Assembly: GCF_003473485.1 (NCBI RefSeq)
Contig: NC_053042.1
Coordinates: 54,027,762-54,091,761, forward strand
Length of the DNA stretch: 64,000 nt
Direction of reading: 5' to 3'
From: Medicago truncatula
Lineage: Eukaryota > Streptophyta > Magnoliopsida > Fabales > Fabaceae
Below the pieces are notes generated by a model, which saw only the letters and a list, made by a program, of their open reading frames with translations, did no database searches and was not told where the DNA came from. The position numbers and the translations under genes are program-made. Shown piece by piece: positions 37,850-50,067 of the stretch (position 1 is the stretch's first letter; the number at the start of each line of letters is the position of its first letter).

Positions 37850-39075
37850 ATCGACTCTGAACTCTTTCTTTAACAACAAGGAACTTGATCTTTATGTGTT
37901 TCAACTTCGTCGATTTTCTGTTGTTATTGGAAATATACATGTTGATTTACTGTCACAATAACTTTAGTGTATTTTTATATAAAAAAAAAAACTCCACATC
38001 CACTATGTCCATCCCTGTAACAAAGCTTCGCAATTGTCTCAAAACATGTTATCTTTGCATCCAACAAAATCAGAGTCAGTATATCCAATGTTCTGAAGCT
38101 GATCTAACCTCTGATATGCGAGAATGTAGTCTTTTGTTCTCTTTAAATATTGCATGACTTATTTCGTTGCTTTCTGATGCTCTAATCATGGATTGCTCAA
38201 ATACATGTCCAACATCCCGTACATTATATCTAGACACATACAAACTTGTGCATACATTAGACTCCCAATTGTCGATGCATAAGGAATCTTCTACATCTCA
38301 TTTTCTTCACTGACTGAGACTAAACTTGTCACCCTTATCTGCGGGGGTATCTCATCGTTTACTGTCTTGCATGTCTTATCTCTTGAGAAAATTTTCAATA
38401 TAGTCTTTTTGTGACAATCCAATAATACTCTGAGAACAATCATAATGTATGATGCCCAATACAAAAGATGTGTTGCCAAGATCTTTCGTCTCAAAATTCT
38501 TATCTAGAAATCTTTTGATTTCTTGCAATAAATCTACATCATTGCTGGCAAGCAAAATATCATCATCATATAAAACCAGGAAAATATACTTGCTCCCACA
38601 TAACTTATGATATGTACAATCATCAACCAAATTTACCTTAAAACCAAACGAGATGATCACTTGATAAAATTTGGAATACCATTGCCGAGATGTTTGCTTG
38701 AGTTCATAAATGAATTTCTTAAGTTTGCAAATCATATCCTTTGAATTTTCTAAAACAGTTTTTTGGCTGCACCATATAAATTGTCTCAATAATGTCACCA
38801 TTTAGAAACACAATCTTTACATCCATCAGATACAACCGAAGATCAAAATGCTCCACCAATGCCATTGTAGTCCTAAAAGAGTCTAACAAAGAAACCGGAG
38901 AGAAAGTCTCTATATATTCAATGCCTTTTTTCTATGTAAATCCTTTTGCGACAACACTGAGCTTTGTACCTTAAATATTGAGTTTCACACCTTGTGGCAA
39001 TAGGATAAGATCTCAAACGTCATTGTCCTTCATGGCATTGATCCACCTTTTAGAATTTGAATTTTCCATGACCGC
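37850..39075 (-). pseudogene. Ty1/copia reverse transcriptase remnant
   Basis: On the minus strand, from about 39075, NAMKDNDVWDL and ETFSPVSLLDSFRTTMALVE precede DVKIVFLNGDIIETIYMVQP. A longer open stretch at 38801-38376 then gives LKQTSRQWYSKF, YIFLVLYDDDILLASNDVDL and FETKDLGNTSFVLGI, and then IPYASTIGSLMYAQVCTRPD near 38300-38220. This is the copia reverse transcriptase order. The catalytic YVDD is changed to YDDD, there is an internal deletion near 38960, and many stops. No LTRs were recognised. Its right edge lies next to the start of the duplicated flank at 39098. Confidence 0.85.
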
Positions 39076-39097
39076 ATCATCATCAATTAACTTTGTT

Positions 39098-40322
39098 TTT
39101 TCGAAAAATAATTTCCAATAGAGCTGGATTTCGATGCCGGGGAAATGATGCCATTGTCCCCATATATCTTAGTCTAAAAATTAGAATCAAATCCATCTGT
39201 TGGTACACAAGCAAATGTAAATAGGAGGAAAACTTCATTTTCGTTCAGACAAATATAAAGGATCAGTTGTTTAGATACTCTACAAAAAATTCATATTTAC
39301 GTACGATCAAATATTTGTTTTGATACTTTGTAAATGGAAATTGATCATTTTTAAAATGAAATTAAATCTCAAAATCATTCATTTTCACTTGAAGTATAAT
39401 ATAACCATCTAGAATTCAGTTTCTCTCACATGATTCATCTGCTAGAGCCTCAGAAATCAAAGATATAATTTGGAATAATTAAAATTGTTTCTTTGAATAA
39501 AAGATAATTTGGCTAGGCAAGGTGTTTTAAATTTTGGATTCTCTTGCTTGTGTTGGAGGTTGTGGTTGTGATGAAAACATTTATTTTTTAATGTCCTATT
39601 TTTAGATGAATTTGGAAGTTAATCTTAAAGTGGTTGAGCATCCCATGCGCTTTATCAAATATAACTAGTGACCATGCTCCACAGTTGTGTGGCTTTTGTT
39701 TATCATCAAAGGTATCAATGGAAAGGCTTCAAGTAGTTTGGCTAGCGTGCATTTGACAAATTTGGAAGAAACACAATAATAGATTTTTTCAAAAAGAATC
39801 ATGGGTAGCGGATATTGTGGATAGGGGAAACTACATTTGTGGTGGTTGCATAAAACAATTTCAAGACATTGGTTATGGTCTAAATCATTCGTGGTCGAAC
39901 CCAATTGAGTGCTTTCATGTGTAATAGTTATTTTTTTCTTTGTTGTAATTGTCGTTTTTTGGTTTTGAATTTGATATTTTACTCTTGTACTCTTTTTTCT
40001 TGGGATTATTCTCAATTGAGGTTTTGGTGATTTGTATCTTAGGTTGTTGATGTTATTCTTTGCGCCTCTTGTGCTTGAATAGTTTTAAATATATTTTACC
40101 TTTTTTTTAGAAAAATCATAACCAACTAGATTGATATGGAGGAAACATAGGTTGGCCATATTGTTTTCTTCATATGCAATAAGTCAACATTAGAAACGAA
40201 TAAGGGCACCAATATTGGTTTTAAACAACTTGCTCCATCTCATTTATACAATAGCACTTCTACTTCTATAAGTGCCAACAAAAGTGCTAGCTATTGCAAA
40301 TTTGCTTGCAATCCAAGTAAAT
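39098..40322. repeat. Upstream flank of transporter gene 2 (copy of 33928-35165)
   Basis: This is a diverged copy of the flank of gene 1, with indels. It includes the TATA-like CTCATTTATA at 40240-40248 and the short leader before the ATG. Confidence 0.75.
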
Positions 40323-42083
40323 ATGGCAATTGGTGTTCATGATTGGGGAGACATGAAGAGTCTCACCGTCCAAGTCATCACCGGACGGTGGTTTGTCATT
40401 TTTGCCTCCTTTCTAATCATGTCGGCTGCCGGAGCCACCTACATGTTCGGTCTATACTCCAGCGACATAAAAGAAACACTTGGCTATGACCAAAGCACAC
40501 TAGACCTCCTTAGTTTTTTCAAAGATTTTGGTAGCAATGTTGGTATCCTTGCAGGACTAATCAACGAAATCTCTCCACCTTGGGTAGTTTTAGCAATAGG
40601 TGCTATACTTAATTTCTTTGGTTACTTCATGATTTGGTTATCCATAACAAAAAAAATTGCAAGACCACATGTTTGGCAAATGTGTCTTTACATTTGCATA
40701 GGTGCTAATTCTCAGTCTTTTGCAAACACCGGTTCACTTGTTACTTGTGTTAAGAATTTCCCCGAATCTCGCGGAGCTGTTTTGGGAATTCTAAAAGGAT
40801 ATCTTGGTCTTAGTGGTGCTATCATCACACAACTTTACTCTGCTATTTATTATAATGACTCAAAGGCTTTGATTTTGCTTATAGGTTGGCTTCCTGCCGC
40901 TATTTCATTCGCTTTTCTTAGAACCATTCGGTATATAAAACCTGTTCGACAAGTCAATGAGCTTAAGGTTTTTTATAATTTCTTGTACATCTCACTTGCT
41001 CTTGCTGGTTTCTTGTTGGTTATAATTATTATAGAGAAGAGTAGTAGTTTCACACAGGGTGGGTTCGGTTTAAGTGCTGCTGTGGTGATTTTCTTGCTTT
41101 TTCTCCCACTTGCTGTTGTTTTTATTGAAGAGAACAAGATTTGGCAGAGTAAAAAGCTTGCTTTGGTTGACCCTTCACCAGTGCAAATAGTAACAGAAGC
41201 CAACAACAACCTCAGTTCAACAACCTCTGCTGTTTCAGTTTCAGTCCCAAAAAAAGATCCAAAATGGTGGGAAGATGTGTTCAATCCACCGGCAAGAGGT
41301 GAGGATTATACGATACTTCAAGCACTTTTCAGCATAGACATGTTGATACTATTTGTGGCATGTATTTGTGGTATTGGTGGATCATTGACAGCAGTTGATA
41401 ATCTTGGTCAGATAGGAACATCACTTAGATATCCAAAGAAAAGCATAAGCACTTTTGTGTCTTTAGTAAGTATTTGGAATTATTTAGGACGTGTTTTCTC
41501 TGGATTTGTTTCAGAATATTTTCTAACAAAGTACAGATTTCCTCGTCCTCTTATGCTTTCTTTGACTCTCTTTGTCTCTTGTGTGGGACACCTTTTGATA
41601 GCATTTGATGTGCCACAGGGTCTCTATGTAGCTTCAGTTATTATCGGATTTTGTTTTGGTGCTCAATGGCCGTTACTTTTTGCCATTATATCAGAACTCT
41701 TTGGACTTAAATATTATGCAACTTTGTATAATTTTGGAAGTATAACAAGTCCAATTGGCTTATATGTGCTTAATGTGGCGATCACTGGTCATTTGTATGA
41801 CAAAGAAGCTGAGAAACAATTGGAAGCACTTGGAAAGCAAAGAATAGAAGGGCAGGAATTGAATTGTGTTGGCGTTGATTGTTTCAAGTTATCTTTCATT
41901 ATTATTGCAGCTGCAACTTTCTTTGGTGCTGTTGTTAACCTTATTTTGGTCGCTAGGACAAGAAAGTTTTACAAAGGTGACATATACAAGAGGTACAGAG
42001 AAGAAGCTGAAATGGTGGAGGTAAAGAACGTGGGAAAGACAGAAGAAGGTGACAAAGTTGGCAGCAGCATCGGCATGCGGTGA
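40323..42083 (+). CDS. Nodulin-like / MFS transporter, paralog 2 (586 aa)
   Basis: Same family and layout as the gene at 35166: TM1 after [20 protein letters not shown], the [20 protein letters not shown] signature, central loop ending [17 protein letters not shown], and tail [15 protein letters not shown]. The start was chosen at 40323 ([15 protein letters not shown]) because it aligns with the ATG of paralogs 1 and 3. An in-frame ATG at 40272 would add 17 residues ([12 protein letters not shown]...), but that stretch aligns with the 5' leader of gene 1. Relative to paralog 1 it lacks about five residues near the N-terminus. Its central loop has NNNLSSTTS where the others have TETEKVNS. The C-terminus ends GSSIGMR. 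It is more diverged than genes 1 and 3 are from each other, and has no disabling change. Confidence 0.92.
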   Translation: MAIGVHDWGDMKSLTVQVITGRWFVIFASFLIMSAAGATYMFGLYSSDIKETLGYDQSTLDLLSFFKDFGSNVGILAGLINEISPPWVVLAIGAILNFFGYFMIWLSITKKIARPHVWQMCLYICIGANSQSFANTGSLVTCVKNFPESRGAVLGILKGYLGLSGAIITQLYSAIYYNDSKALILLIGWLPAAISFAFLRTIRYIKPVRQVNELKVFYNFLYISLALAGFLLVIIIIEKSSSFTQGGFGLSAAVVIFLLFLPLAVVFIEENKIWQSKKLALVDPSPVQIVTEANNNLSSTTSAVSVSVPKKDPKWWEDVFNPPARGEDYTILQALFSIDMLILFVACICGIGGSLTAVDNLGQIGTSLRYPKKSISTFVSLVSIWNYLGRVFSGFVSEYFLTKYRFPRPLMLSLTLFVSCVGHLLIAFDVPQGLYVASVIIGFCFGAQWPLLFAIISELFGLKYYATLYNFGSITSPIGLYVLNVAITGHLYDKEAEKQLEALGKQRIEGQELNCVGVDCFKLSFIIIAAATFFGAVVNLILVARTRKFYKGDIYKRYREEAEMVEVKNVGKTEEGDKVGSSIGMR

Positions 42084-43510
42084 CAACTTAGAAATAGGGC
42101 AAATGGTTAAGGATCATATCATAGATCATAGATCCACAATTAAGTGTAAATATTAAATTTTCCCTTAAAAAAGTGTAAATATGAAATTTAATATGTTGTC
42201 ATGCATATTTTCTATATCTATCTAAAAAGGGAAGACACGATTTTGAGATGACTTTTTCGTTTTCAATTGTATCTTTCATTTAAACTATTTTGTTTACAAT
42301 TGTATAAATTAATAATTAAAAACTATGAAATCTCATTAAAATAGGAACAGCACCACTACAATAGAAATTTAAATCATTACTTAAAAACTTAGTTATGAAC
42401 TTATGAATGACTAACCACTCACACTTGAAAACCAATAATATTCCCCTCAAGTGTAAGTTTCCACCACTTATACTTGATCCAAACACTAGGATCTCAATCC
42501 TGCTCCCACCAAGCTGAATTTGGGTTCTAATACCACTTGTTGGGGAAATAAGGGGAGCGACGAAAGCAAAAATAAGTCAATATTCCCGGAGCATAATAGA
42601 GGTTGACACGACATCTCCATCCAAAACCTTAAGACATTAGGTATATGAGTCACATATCTTATATATCCAACATTTTACACATTTATAGCAATGTGCGACT
42701 AACCACTCATACTTAAAATCCAACATTTTACCAGAGTTCTCAACGTGATATTAGAATCATATAATATCCACCATGGATTCTCTAATGCATACCTTTTAAG
42801 ATATTATCATCCTCTTCATTCTATCTTTGTTGTTTGCTAGCTACCATTTATTCTATTCTTTTTCATTCAATGAATGTTTTCTCTAATATGAAAATATCAT
42901 CAGGATCATGGATATTGCTCTCTCACATCAAGAAACTCCACAATAAATAATATTATGGGTGTTCAACAATAAGCCTTTCTAGTGAAAGGTTTGTTATGAG
43001 TGATATTGCTATTTCTTTGTTTCACAGGTTTCTTGCCAAAAGTTCATGTTTTTATTCTCTTGTTGAAATTTTTCATGCACCCAAAAAATATGGTGGTAAG
43101 CTCCTTTAATTCTACAGTATGGAAGTCAAACTTTTTAATTCTCAGTATGCTTTTATCATGTCGTTGAGTTCATATGATTGCTCATTATGGACACACTGCT
43201 CTTTTCATATTACTACTTTTAATTTTATTCCTGCTTTTATGCAACCTTTTGTAAATGTGATGTTGGAGGTATTCCTCATCAGCAGCAGTTGAGTTAATAA
43301 ATTACTAATTAAATTTTTTATTTATCAAATTTTGTTGGTTTCAAACACAACTTGTATCCATGACAATCTTGTTGACTAAAAGATATATGTATAAGAGATA
43401 GAACTCATGATTAATTTATCCTATTGTTTGCTGACTCATCAAAATAAAAGAAATTGATAGCAATTTTAATTTCTGTCTCCATCTCTCTCTATTTAATTGA
43501 ACATACCTCA
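42084..43510. other. Intergenic between genes 2 and 3
   Basis: The first 110 bp resemble the 3' flank of gene 1. 42408-42740 contains a direct repeat gactaaccactca (near 42408 and 42690) around a ccactcacacttgaaaacca... gttctaataccacttgttgg segment, which looks like a scrap of a dispersed repeat, possibly a retrotransposon end. No coding sequence. Confidence 0.4.
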
Positions 43511-43516
43511 TTTATA
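43511..43516 (+). promoter_or_regulatory. Putative TATA box, transporter gene 3
   Basis: TTTATA sits within CTCATTTATA, 68 bp upstream of the ATG. The word is shared with genes 1 and 2, although the rest of this promoter does not obviously align with theirs. Confidence 0.45.
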
Positions 43517-43578
43517 ACAGCAGTTCACAGCTGCAGAGCTACTGCTAAAACTAAAACTAAGTAGTAAGCACCAACAAT

Positions 43579-45363
43579 ATGGCGGTTGGTAATTCCATTG
43601 GTGTTCACGGTTTAGGAGACATGAAGAGTCTCACTGTCCAATTCATCACCGGACGGTGGTTCGTCATTTTTGCCTCCTTTCTTATCATGGCAGCAGCCGG
43701 AGCCACCTACATGTTTGGTCTATACTCCGGCGACATAAAAACAACACTTGGCTATGACCAAAGCACACTAAACCTCCTTAGTTTTTTCAAAGATTTTGGT
43801 AGCAACGTTGGTGTCCTTGCAGGACTAGTCAACGAACTCTATCCACCTTGGGTAGTTTTAACAATAGGTGCTATACTAAACTTTTTTGGTTACTTTATGA
43901 TTTGGTTATCAGTCACCAAAAAAATAGCAAGACCAAAAGTTTGGCAAATGTGTCTTTACATTTGTATAGGTGCTAATTCTCAGTCTTTTGCAAACACTGG
44001 TTCACTTGTGACTTGTGTTAAGAATTTCCCTGAATCTCGCGGAGCGGTTTTGGGAATTCTTAAAGGTTATGTTGGTCTTAGTGGTGCAATAATCACACAG
44101 CTTTACTCTGCTATTTACTATGATGACACAAAGGCTTTGATTTTGTTTATAGGTTGGCTTCCTGCTGCTATTTCTTTTGCTTTTCTTCGAACCATTCGTT
44201 ATATGAAACCTGTTCGACAAGTTAATGAGCTTAAGGTTTTTTATAATTTCTTGTATGTTTCACTTGGCCTTGCTGGATTCTTGTTGGTTATGATTATAAT
44301 CCAGAAGAAGAGTAGTTTCACACAGGGTGAGTTTGGTTTAAGTGCTGCTGTCGTTGTTTTCTTGCTTTTTCTTCCACTTGTTGTTGTTTTCATTGAAGAG
44401 AACAAGATTTGGCAGAGTAAAAAACATGCTTTGGTAGATCCTTCACCAGTGAAAATAGTAACAGAAGGTGAAACAGTAACTGAAACAGAAAAGGTCAACT
44501 CTGCTGTTTCAGTTTCAGCTCCAAAAAAAGATCCAAAATGGTGGGAAGATGTGTTCAATCCACCAGCAAGAGGTGAGGATTATACAATACTTCAAGCACT
44601 TTTCAGCATGGACATGTTGATACTATTTGTGGCATGTATTTGTGGTGTTGGAGGAACTTTGACAGCAATTGATAATCTTGGTCAGATAGGAACATCACTA
44701 AGATATCCAAAGAAAAGCATAAGCACTTTTGTGTCTTTAGTAAGCATTTGGAATTATCTAGGACGTGTTTTCTCAGGATTTGTTTCTGAACATTTTCTAA
44801 CAAAGTACAGATTTCCTCGTCCTCTTATGCTTACTTTAACACTCTTTGTCTCATGTGTTGGACACCTTCTGATAGCATTTGATGTGCCAGAGGGTCTCTA
44901 CGTAGCTTCAGTGATTATTGGATTTTGTTTTGGTGCTCAATGGCCATTACTTTTTGCCATTATATCAGAACTTTTTGGACTTAAATATTATGCAACTTTG
45001 TATAATTTTGGAAGTGTAGCAAGTCCACTTGGATTATATGTGCTTAATGTGAAGATCACTGGTCATTTGTATGACAAAGAGGCTAAGAAACAATTGGAAG
45101 CACTTGGAAAGCATAGAATAGAAGGGCATGAATTGAATTGTGTTGGTGTTGATTGTTTCAAGTTATCTTTCATTATTATTACAGCTGCAACATTTTTTGG
45201 TGCTGTTGTTTCACTTATTTTGGTGTCTAGGACTAGAAAGTTTTACAAAGGTGACATATACAAGAGGTACAGAGAAGAAGCTGAAATGGTGGAGGTAAAG
45301 AACGTGGGTAAGACAGAAGAAGATGACAAAATTGGTCAACGGCAGCATGTGGTGACAACTTAG
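43579..45363 (+). CDS. Nodulin-like / MFS transporter, paralog 3 (594 aa)
   Basis: Single-exon member of the cluster, almost the same protein as paralog 1 ([20 protein letters not shown] start; same signatures and tail). Differences are scattered, for example SGDIK for [15 protein letters not shown] for [10 protein letters not shown], and the tail [11 protein letters not shown]. From 44437 to 44835 the DNA is identical to 36024-36422 of gene 1, while the DNA on either side differs repeatedly. Twelve membrane segments are expected and the substrate is unknown. Helitron H2 inserted 273 bp after its stop codon, which may affect its 3' flank and silencing state. Confidence 0.93.
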   Translation: MAVGNSIGVHGLGDMKSLTVQFITGRWFVIFASFLIMAAAGATYMFGLYSGDIKTTLGYDQSTLNLLSFFKDFGSNVGVLAGLVNELYPPWVVLTIGAILNFFGYFMIWLSVTKKIARPKVWQMCLYICIGANSQSFANTGSLVTCVKNFPESRGAVLGILKGYVGLSGAIITQLYSAIYYDDTKALILFIGWLPAAISFAFLRTIRYMKPVRQVNELKVFYNFLYVSLGLAGFLLVMIIIQKKSSFTQGEFGLSAAVVVFLLFLPLVVVFIEENKIWQSKKHALVDPSPVKIVTEGETVTETEKVNSAVSVSAPKKDPKWWEDVFNPPARGEDYTILQALFSMDMLILFVACICGVGGTLTAIDNLGQIGTSLRYPKKSISTFVSLVSIWNYLGRVFSGFVSEHFLTKYRFPRPLMLTLTLFVSCVGHLLIAFDVPEGLYVASVIIGFCFGAQWPLLFAIISELFGLKYYATLYNFGSVASPLGLYVLNVKITGHLYDKEAKKQLEALGKHRIEGHELNCVGVDCFKLSFIIITAATFFGAVVSLILVSRTRKFYKGDIYKRYREEAEMVEVKNVGKTEEDDKIGQRQHVVTT

Positions 45364-46429
45364 TTTTTAAGACAAGTGGATAAGGATGATATTAATTATA
45401 TAGATCATAGATTCATAATTAAGTGTAAACATGAAATTTAAAATGTTGTCATACATATTATACAGTATAATATGTAACATTATGTGTGCTAATTTTTCTT
45501 TCCCGTGATGTATAATTTTCATTTTTTTATTTGATTGCATTGTTATACTATAGTTTAATGCAGATCTGTTCCTTTACTTACATGACATGCACATCGTTGG
45601 TCAATGCCAAGTTCAAGTCTTTGTTTTAATTTATAACTAGTTACAAACCCGTGCTTCGCACGGGTTCAATAACGTTTTTGATAAAAAAAAAAATTCGAAA
45701 GAAGATATGTTAAAACGACGGAACATTATGATTCATCATAAAATATGTATGGGTTGGTTCCAAAGCATTATAAAGATCTGCTGTAGAAAAAGGGCATGTT
45801 CTATTTTGTTCAAAAGATTAGGAAAATAACATTATAATTAACATGATACTAATTTGAACCAATGAAGGAACCAATAATGTGCAGATTAACGTTACATAAT
45901 AGTTAGGTTTATAAAAGAGACTCCAAGTGTCAAAGACTAACTAAAAAGAGATTTTTGCCAATATTTACATCAGACAAAATGAAAAGAACAAATGACATCC
46001 CAAAGTCAAAATAGTTTACGATTACAGTCCAAAGCGATACGTCAAAATAGTAGAAGTTCAAATAGTTCAGCAGCAAATATCTACTTTAGAACAACTCGAA
46101 CGTGCAAGTTCTTCGGTGACTTTTCGAGACCAAATATGAGCTTACCACCTTCTATCATCACACGTTCTCTGCAGAAATTGATCCATAGCCCACCCAAGTA
46201 TTTTTCATAGCTTGCTCTTTCGGCGGTAATGAGGCGACACTTATACTTTCTCTGTATGCGAATATAGTTACATATAATTTATAAAATAAAGGTAGCTTAA
46301 CTGATTTAAGCTAAAGAAAATGTATCATGACTTCTAATTTATCTTCCTATTATCTTCCTATAAAGTCTAGATAAATACATGTATGTGCATTATATGAACC
46401 CCGTTGACCAATTAACATTGTTGAAACAA

Positions 46430-47870
46430 ATGGAAATTAAGCATCACTCCCGCATGTGCATCTATAGCTAGCACCATTTGACATTGATGTCTTCGAACAT
46501 TTGGTGCAACTCTTATAATACCATCCAAACTGGTTATGATTGAATTTAGTTGTTTTCCAAATAGTGATGAAGAATGTATCCTAACCCAAATTATGCACAT
46601 GAAATAAAGAATAATGCAATATGTATTTTTAACTTGTGCATCAAAAAACTCAAAGCATGTCCGTGCATAAAAAAAGCAGACCATGACTAAGTTTATAAAT
46701 TCAGTAATTGGCCTAACCTGAGGCAGATTGAAAAAATCGTTGTACAAAGTACGTTGAGAAGAAGCCGAACTCTAACTTAAGTTATGACTGATACTTTGAC
46801 TCTGAGCTTGAGAAGTGTTAAGGTCACGACAACAATTCAAGAAACATGGTCAATAAACAATCAAATCAGATTGTGAAATAATAAGTTACTCTAATACTAT
46901 ATTTTGAAATCATAATGCAAACTTACTAAGTCTTAAACTTCTCAACAACCGGATAATGTAGGTTGATGAGCAGCCTCGAACCTGACCAATTGTTACATAT
47001 ATTTGGGTTGCCAATGACTACAAAATGGAAGAACTCAAGGTAAATAGATGGTAAATGATCAAGCTACGGAGTATTTTTCCCATAGTGTTACATCAACTAT
47101 ATTCTCACTGCATAAGGAAAGACATCTTTCAGGTCATTATCAAACTTATACAAAATTCTATCATCTGATGTTGACAAATTAAAAAATAATACCTTTTATC
47201 TTTCAACACAATGTTCGTACACGGTTTCTTTCTAGTCCCAATTGGTGTTGTCTTGACAATCTCATGAAGAAGCCCGATGATTTCTTAAAAAAAATATTAC
47301 ATCTATAATAATATTATAATCGGAGAAAACAAAGAAATAAATTAAAGCACATAACTATATCATATAAAATGTCAGATTTGAATTTTCCATCTTGAATTTC
47401 CTTAAATGACTTAAAACGAAATTCATGAGTAAGAACGTTAGTTAACTTGTCATACTTCTGCACCTTTGTATCAGAACCAAAAACAACCCTAAAGAGATTA
47501 AATACAATGTCATTATCAAACACATGACAATTATACAAAGTATAAGTCTTGTTTTCCTCGATCAAAGCCTTTCAATGCTCCAATTCTCTATACCGAGTTA
47601 TTACATGAACTCGATCACCCTAAATTCGAGAAAGAAACCAAAAAATGTAAATAAATCAAAATGTACACTAATAAGTAACATTGATAAATCATAAAGGAAA
47701 TTACAACAAATCTTAACCAACTCATCTAATCTTTGCATCACAAATAATGAGCTTCATATGTTGATTCTCATTACTACCATTTACAATCCAAGAATCCAGC
47801 ACTCCAAATCCTATTTTCCAAATGTCCAAATCATTTTTTAGATCCTTAATGTAGTCATAATCCCTTGACA
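46430..47870 (-). pseudogene. RPA1-like (replication protein A 70-kDa subunit) gene remnant inside Helitron H2
   Basis: In order on the minus strand: DYDYIKDLKNDLDIWKIGFG with VLDSWIVNGSNENQHMKLII (47870-47740), the start of an N-terminal OB-fold; GDRVHVITRYRELEHW (about 47615-47570, with a frame break); IEENKTYTLYNCHVFDND and HEFRFKSFKEIQDGKFKSDI (47565-47360); EIVKTTPIGTRKKPC and VTLWEKYSV (about 47270-47070, broken), a second OB-fold; and YYKSCTKCSKTSMSNGASYR with C (about 46520-46440), a C4 zinc-finger-like part of the C-terminal domain. Stops and frameshifts are common. RPA-like genes are known passengers of plant Helitrons. Confidence 0.75.
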
Positions 47871-48620
47871 TCCAAAGTCCTATATAAAGATACAATAATA
47901 CATCATTTAATTTTATTCCCTTTGTTCATTCTGATATCGAAAGAAGCTAACATATTCCTATGTGATCAATTTTTGTATCATCAAATCAACCTGATCTTAA
48001 ATGCACAAATTTCTGAATCATCAACTTTTTGGACGTCAATGATATGACCAAAACAAATTTCACCAATCAACTTTTGTACGGCTCAATCATATAGGAAAGA
48101 ATAAACCAAATATGAAAATTGTTATGGCTTTATGATTACTCACAAAAACTAAAATAACCCACATACATCAATTTTTTTTCAACCACAGTACCAGAAGCTA
48201 AAATAACAATTGTGTCAAAACCTTATCATGAGCTAAAATTCAATCATCATGATTTATCAATGTTACTTATTAGTGTACATTTTAGTGTCTTTCAAAAAGA
48301 TAAGAATTTATATTATATGATATTATATTTGTTACATTGTTGGTGCCATGGAAACATATATGTTTAGTTTTTTCGAATAAGAAAAAGATATGCATAGTTT
48401 GTTACAATATAAGGGTGCAAAATATATATATAAGTATAATTTTTCTAGGCATCTAGACCTTTTTTGAAGATAAGAATAAAAATAATCATACGCATTATGC
48501 AACGTCAAAAAAAATTATACGCAGTAGCGTAACAAAAAAACAGACACATATAAAGTATTACTCTAAGCGCTAATATGTGTGTTCGTATATATTTGCGAGG
48601 TTGAAGAAAGAAAATAAAAA

Positions 48621-49810
48621 TATTTGGTATCATTAAATGACAGCGTGAATAAAAATATTTGTGAGGTTGTGATGATTAAACGATATTGAATTTAAATTTA
48701 TAAGTGATAAAAAGATAATAAAATTCCTTTGAAAAAAAGGTAATAAAATTAAATGGGACCTCCTTAAAAATAATTAAATGGAACGATTCAAAAAAAAATT
48801 TAAATGGAAGAAAAAATCATATTGAAATATAATATTAAAAAATAAAAGAAAAGGTTCCCAGTGTGAGTTGAAAAGATGTGCTTTTGAAATAAATTGTCGA
48901 GAAGTAGTTTTTTAAAGTAACATTCAACAACTTTTGGCCAAAGCTCATTCCATTCAATTTTATGCATTAAAAAAAAATTACTTTTTGTAGTAAGTACTTA
49001 ATTGATATTGTGTTTGTGTTTGACCTAACTTCTCCTTAAAAATGTAAAAAAGTTGGAAAAAAGCCGGGTCAAACGATACCTTATTCTCCTACAACGGCAA
49101 TGTAGAAACAACTGAATTTGGGACAAAAAATTGAAAAATAGTTAAAAACATAAAAATTGGAAATAAAATATTTGGTATCATTTAATGACAGCGTGAATAA
49201 AAATATTTGTGGAGTTGTGATGATTAAACAATATTGAAATTAAATATATAAGCGATAAAAAGATAATAAATTTAAATGGAACATCCTTAAAAAATTAAAT
49301 GGAACGGTTCAAAAAAAAAGTTAAATGGAAGGAAAAAAACATATTGAAATATAATATTAAACAATAAAAGAAAAGGTTCCCAGCGTGAGTTAAAAAGAGG
49401 TGCTTGTGAAATAAATTGTCGAGAAGTAGTTTTTTTAAAGTAACATTCAACAACTTTTGGCCAAAGCTCATTTCATTCAATTTTATGCATTCAAAAAAAT
49501 TACTTTTTTTTAGTAAGTAAACAGCGTGAGTTAAAAAGAGGTGTTTGTGAAATAAATTATTGAGAAGTAGTTTTTAAAGTAACATTCAACAATTTTTGGC
49601 CAAAGCTCATTCCATTCAATTTTATGCATTCAAAAAAATTAGTTTTTTTTAGTAAGTAATTAATTGATACTATGTTTGACCTAACTTCTCCTTAAAAATG
49701 TAGAAAAGTTGAAAAAAAAACCGGGTCAAGCGATACCTTAATCTTCTACAACGACAATGTAGAAGCAACTGAATTTGGGATAAAAAATTGAAAAATAGTT
49801 AAAGTTATCA
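48621..49810. repeat. Tandem repeats near the 5' end of Helitron H2
   Basis: A block starting tttggtatcattaaatgaca at 48623 recurs at 49170, a period of about 547 bp. A partial third copy begins at 49521 (cagcgtgagttaaaaagagg, also at 49381, a 140-bp step). Shared internal phrases include ggccaaagctcattccattc and gacctaacttctccttaaaa. Confidence 0.85.
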
Positions 49811-50067
49811 AAAATATAAAAATTATAAAATAATTAAAAAATTGTGAGGGGCAAAATGGGAAATGCACCCATATAATGGTGAGGTGGCAACAACACAATT
49901 CCACCAATTAGAAAATTACAAAAATACCCCTCCTAAGGACAAAATGGGAAATTTATAGGGCATCAACTTTAATAGTAGTATATAGATATTCATTTTCATT
50001 TAGCTTTTAATTAAAAATAAGCTTTGGTCAATGCTTGCAACAGTGAACATGACATATTTGTTTAAGA

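Larger units (their letters stand above)
45637..49986 (-). mobile_element. Helitron H2 (4.35 kb) carrying a decayed RPA1-like gene
   Basis: Read on the minus strand it starts TCTATATACTACTATTAAAG at 49986, preceded by A. It ends with the hairpin ACCCGTGCGAAGCACGGGT, then ttgtaa and CTAG at 45637, followed by T. The flanking host bases are A45636 and T49987, the expected AT insertion site. Inside are remnants of an RPA1-like gene (46430-47870) and, near the 5' end, large tandem repeats (48621-49810). No RepHel helicase was found, so it is non-autonomous. Confidence 0.88.
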
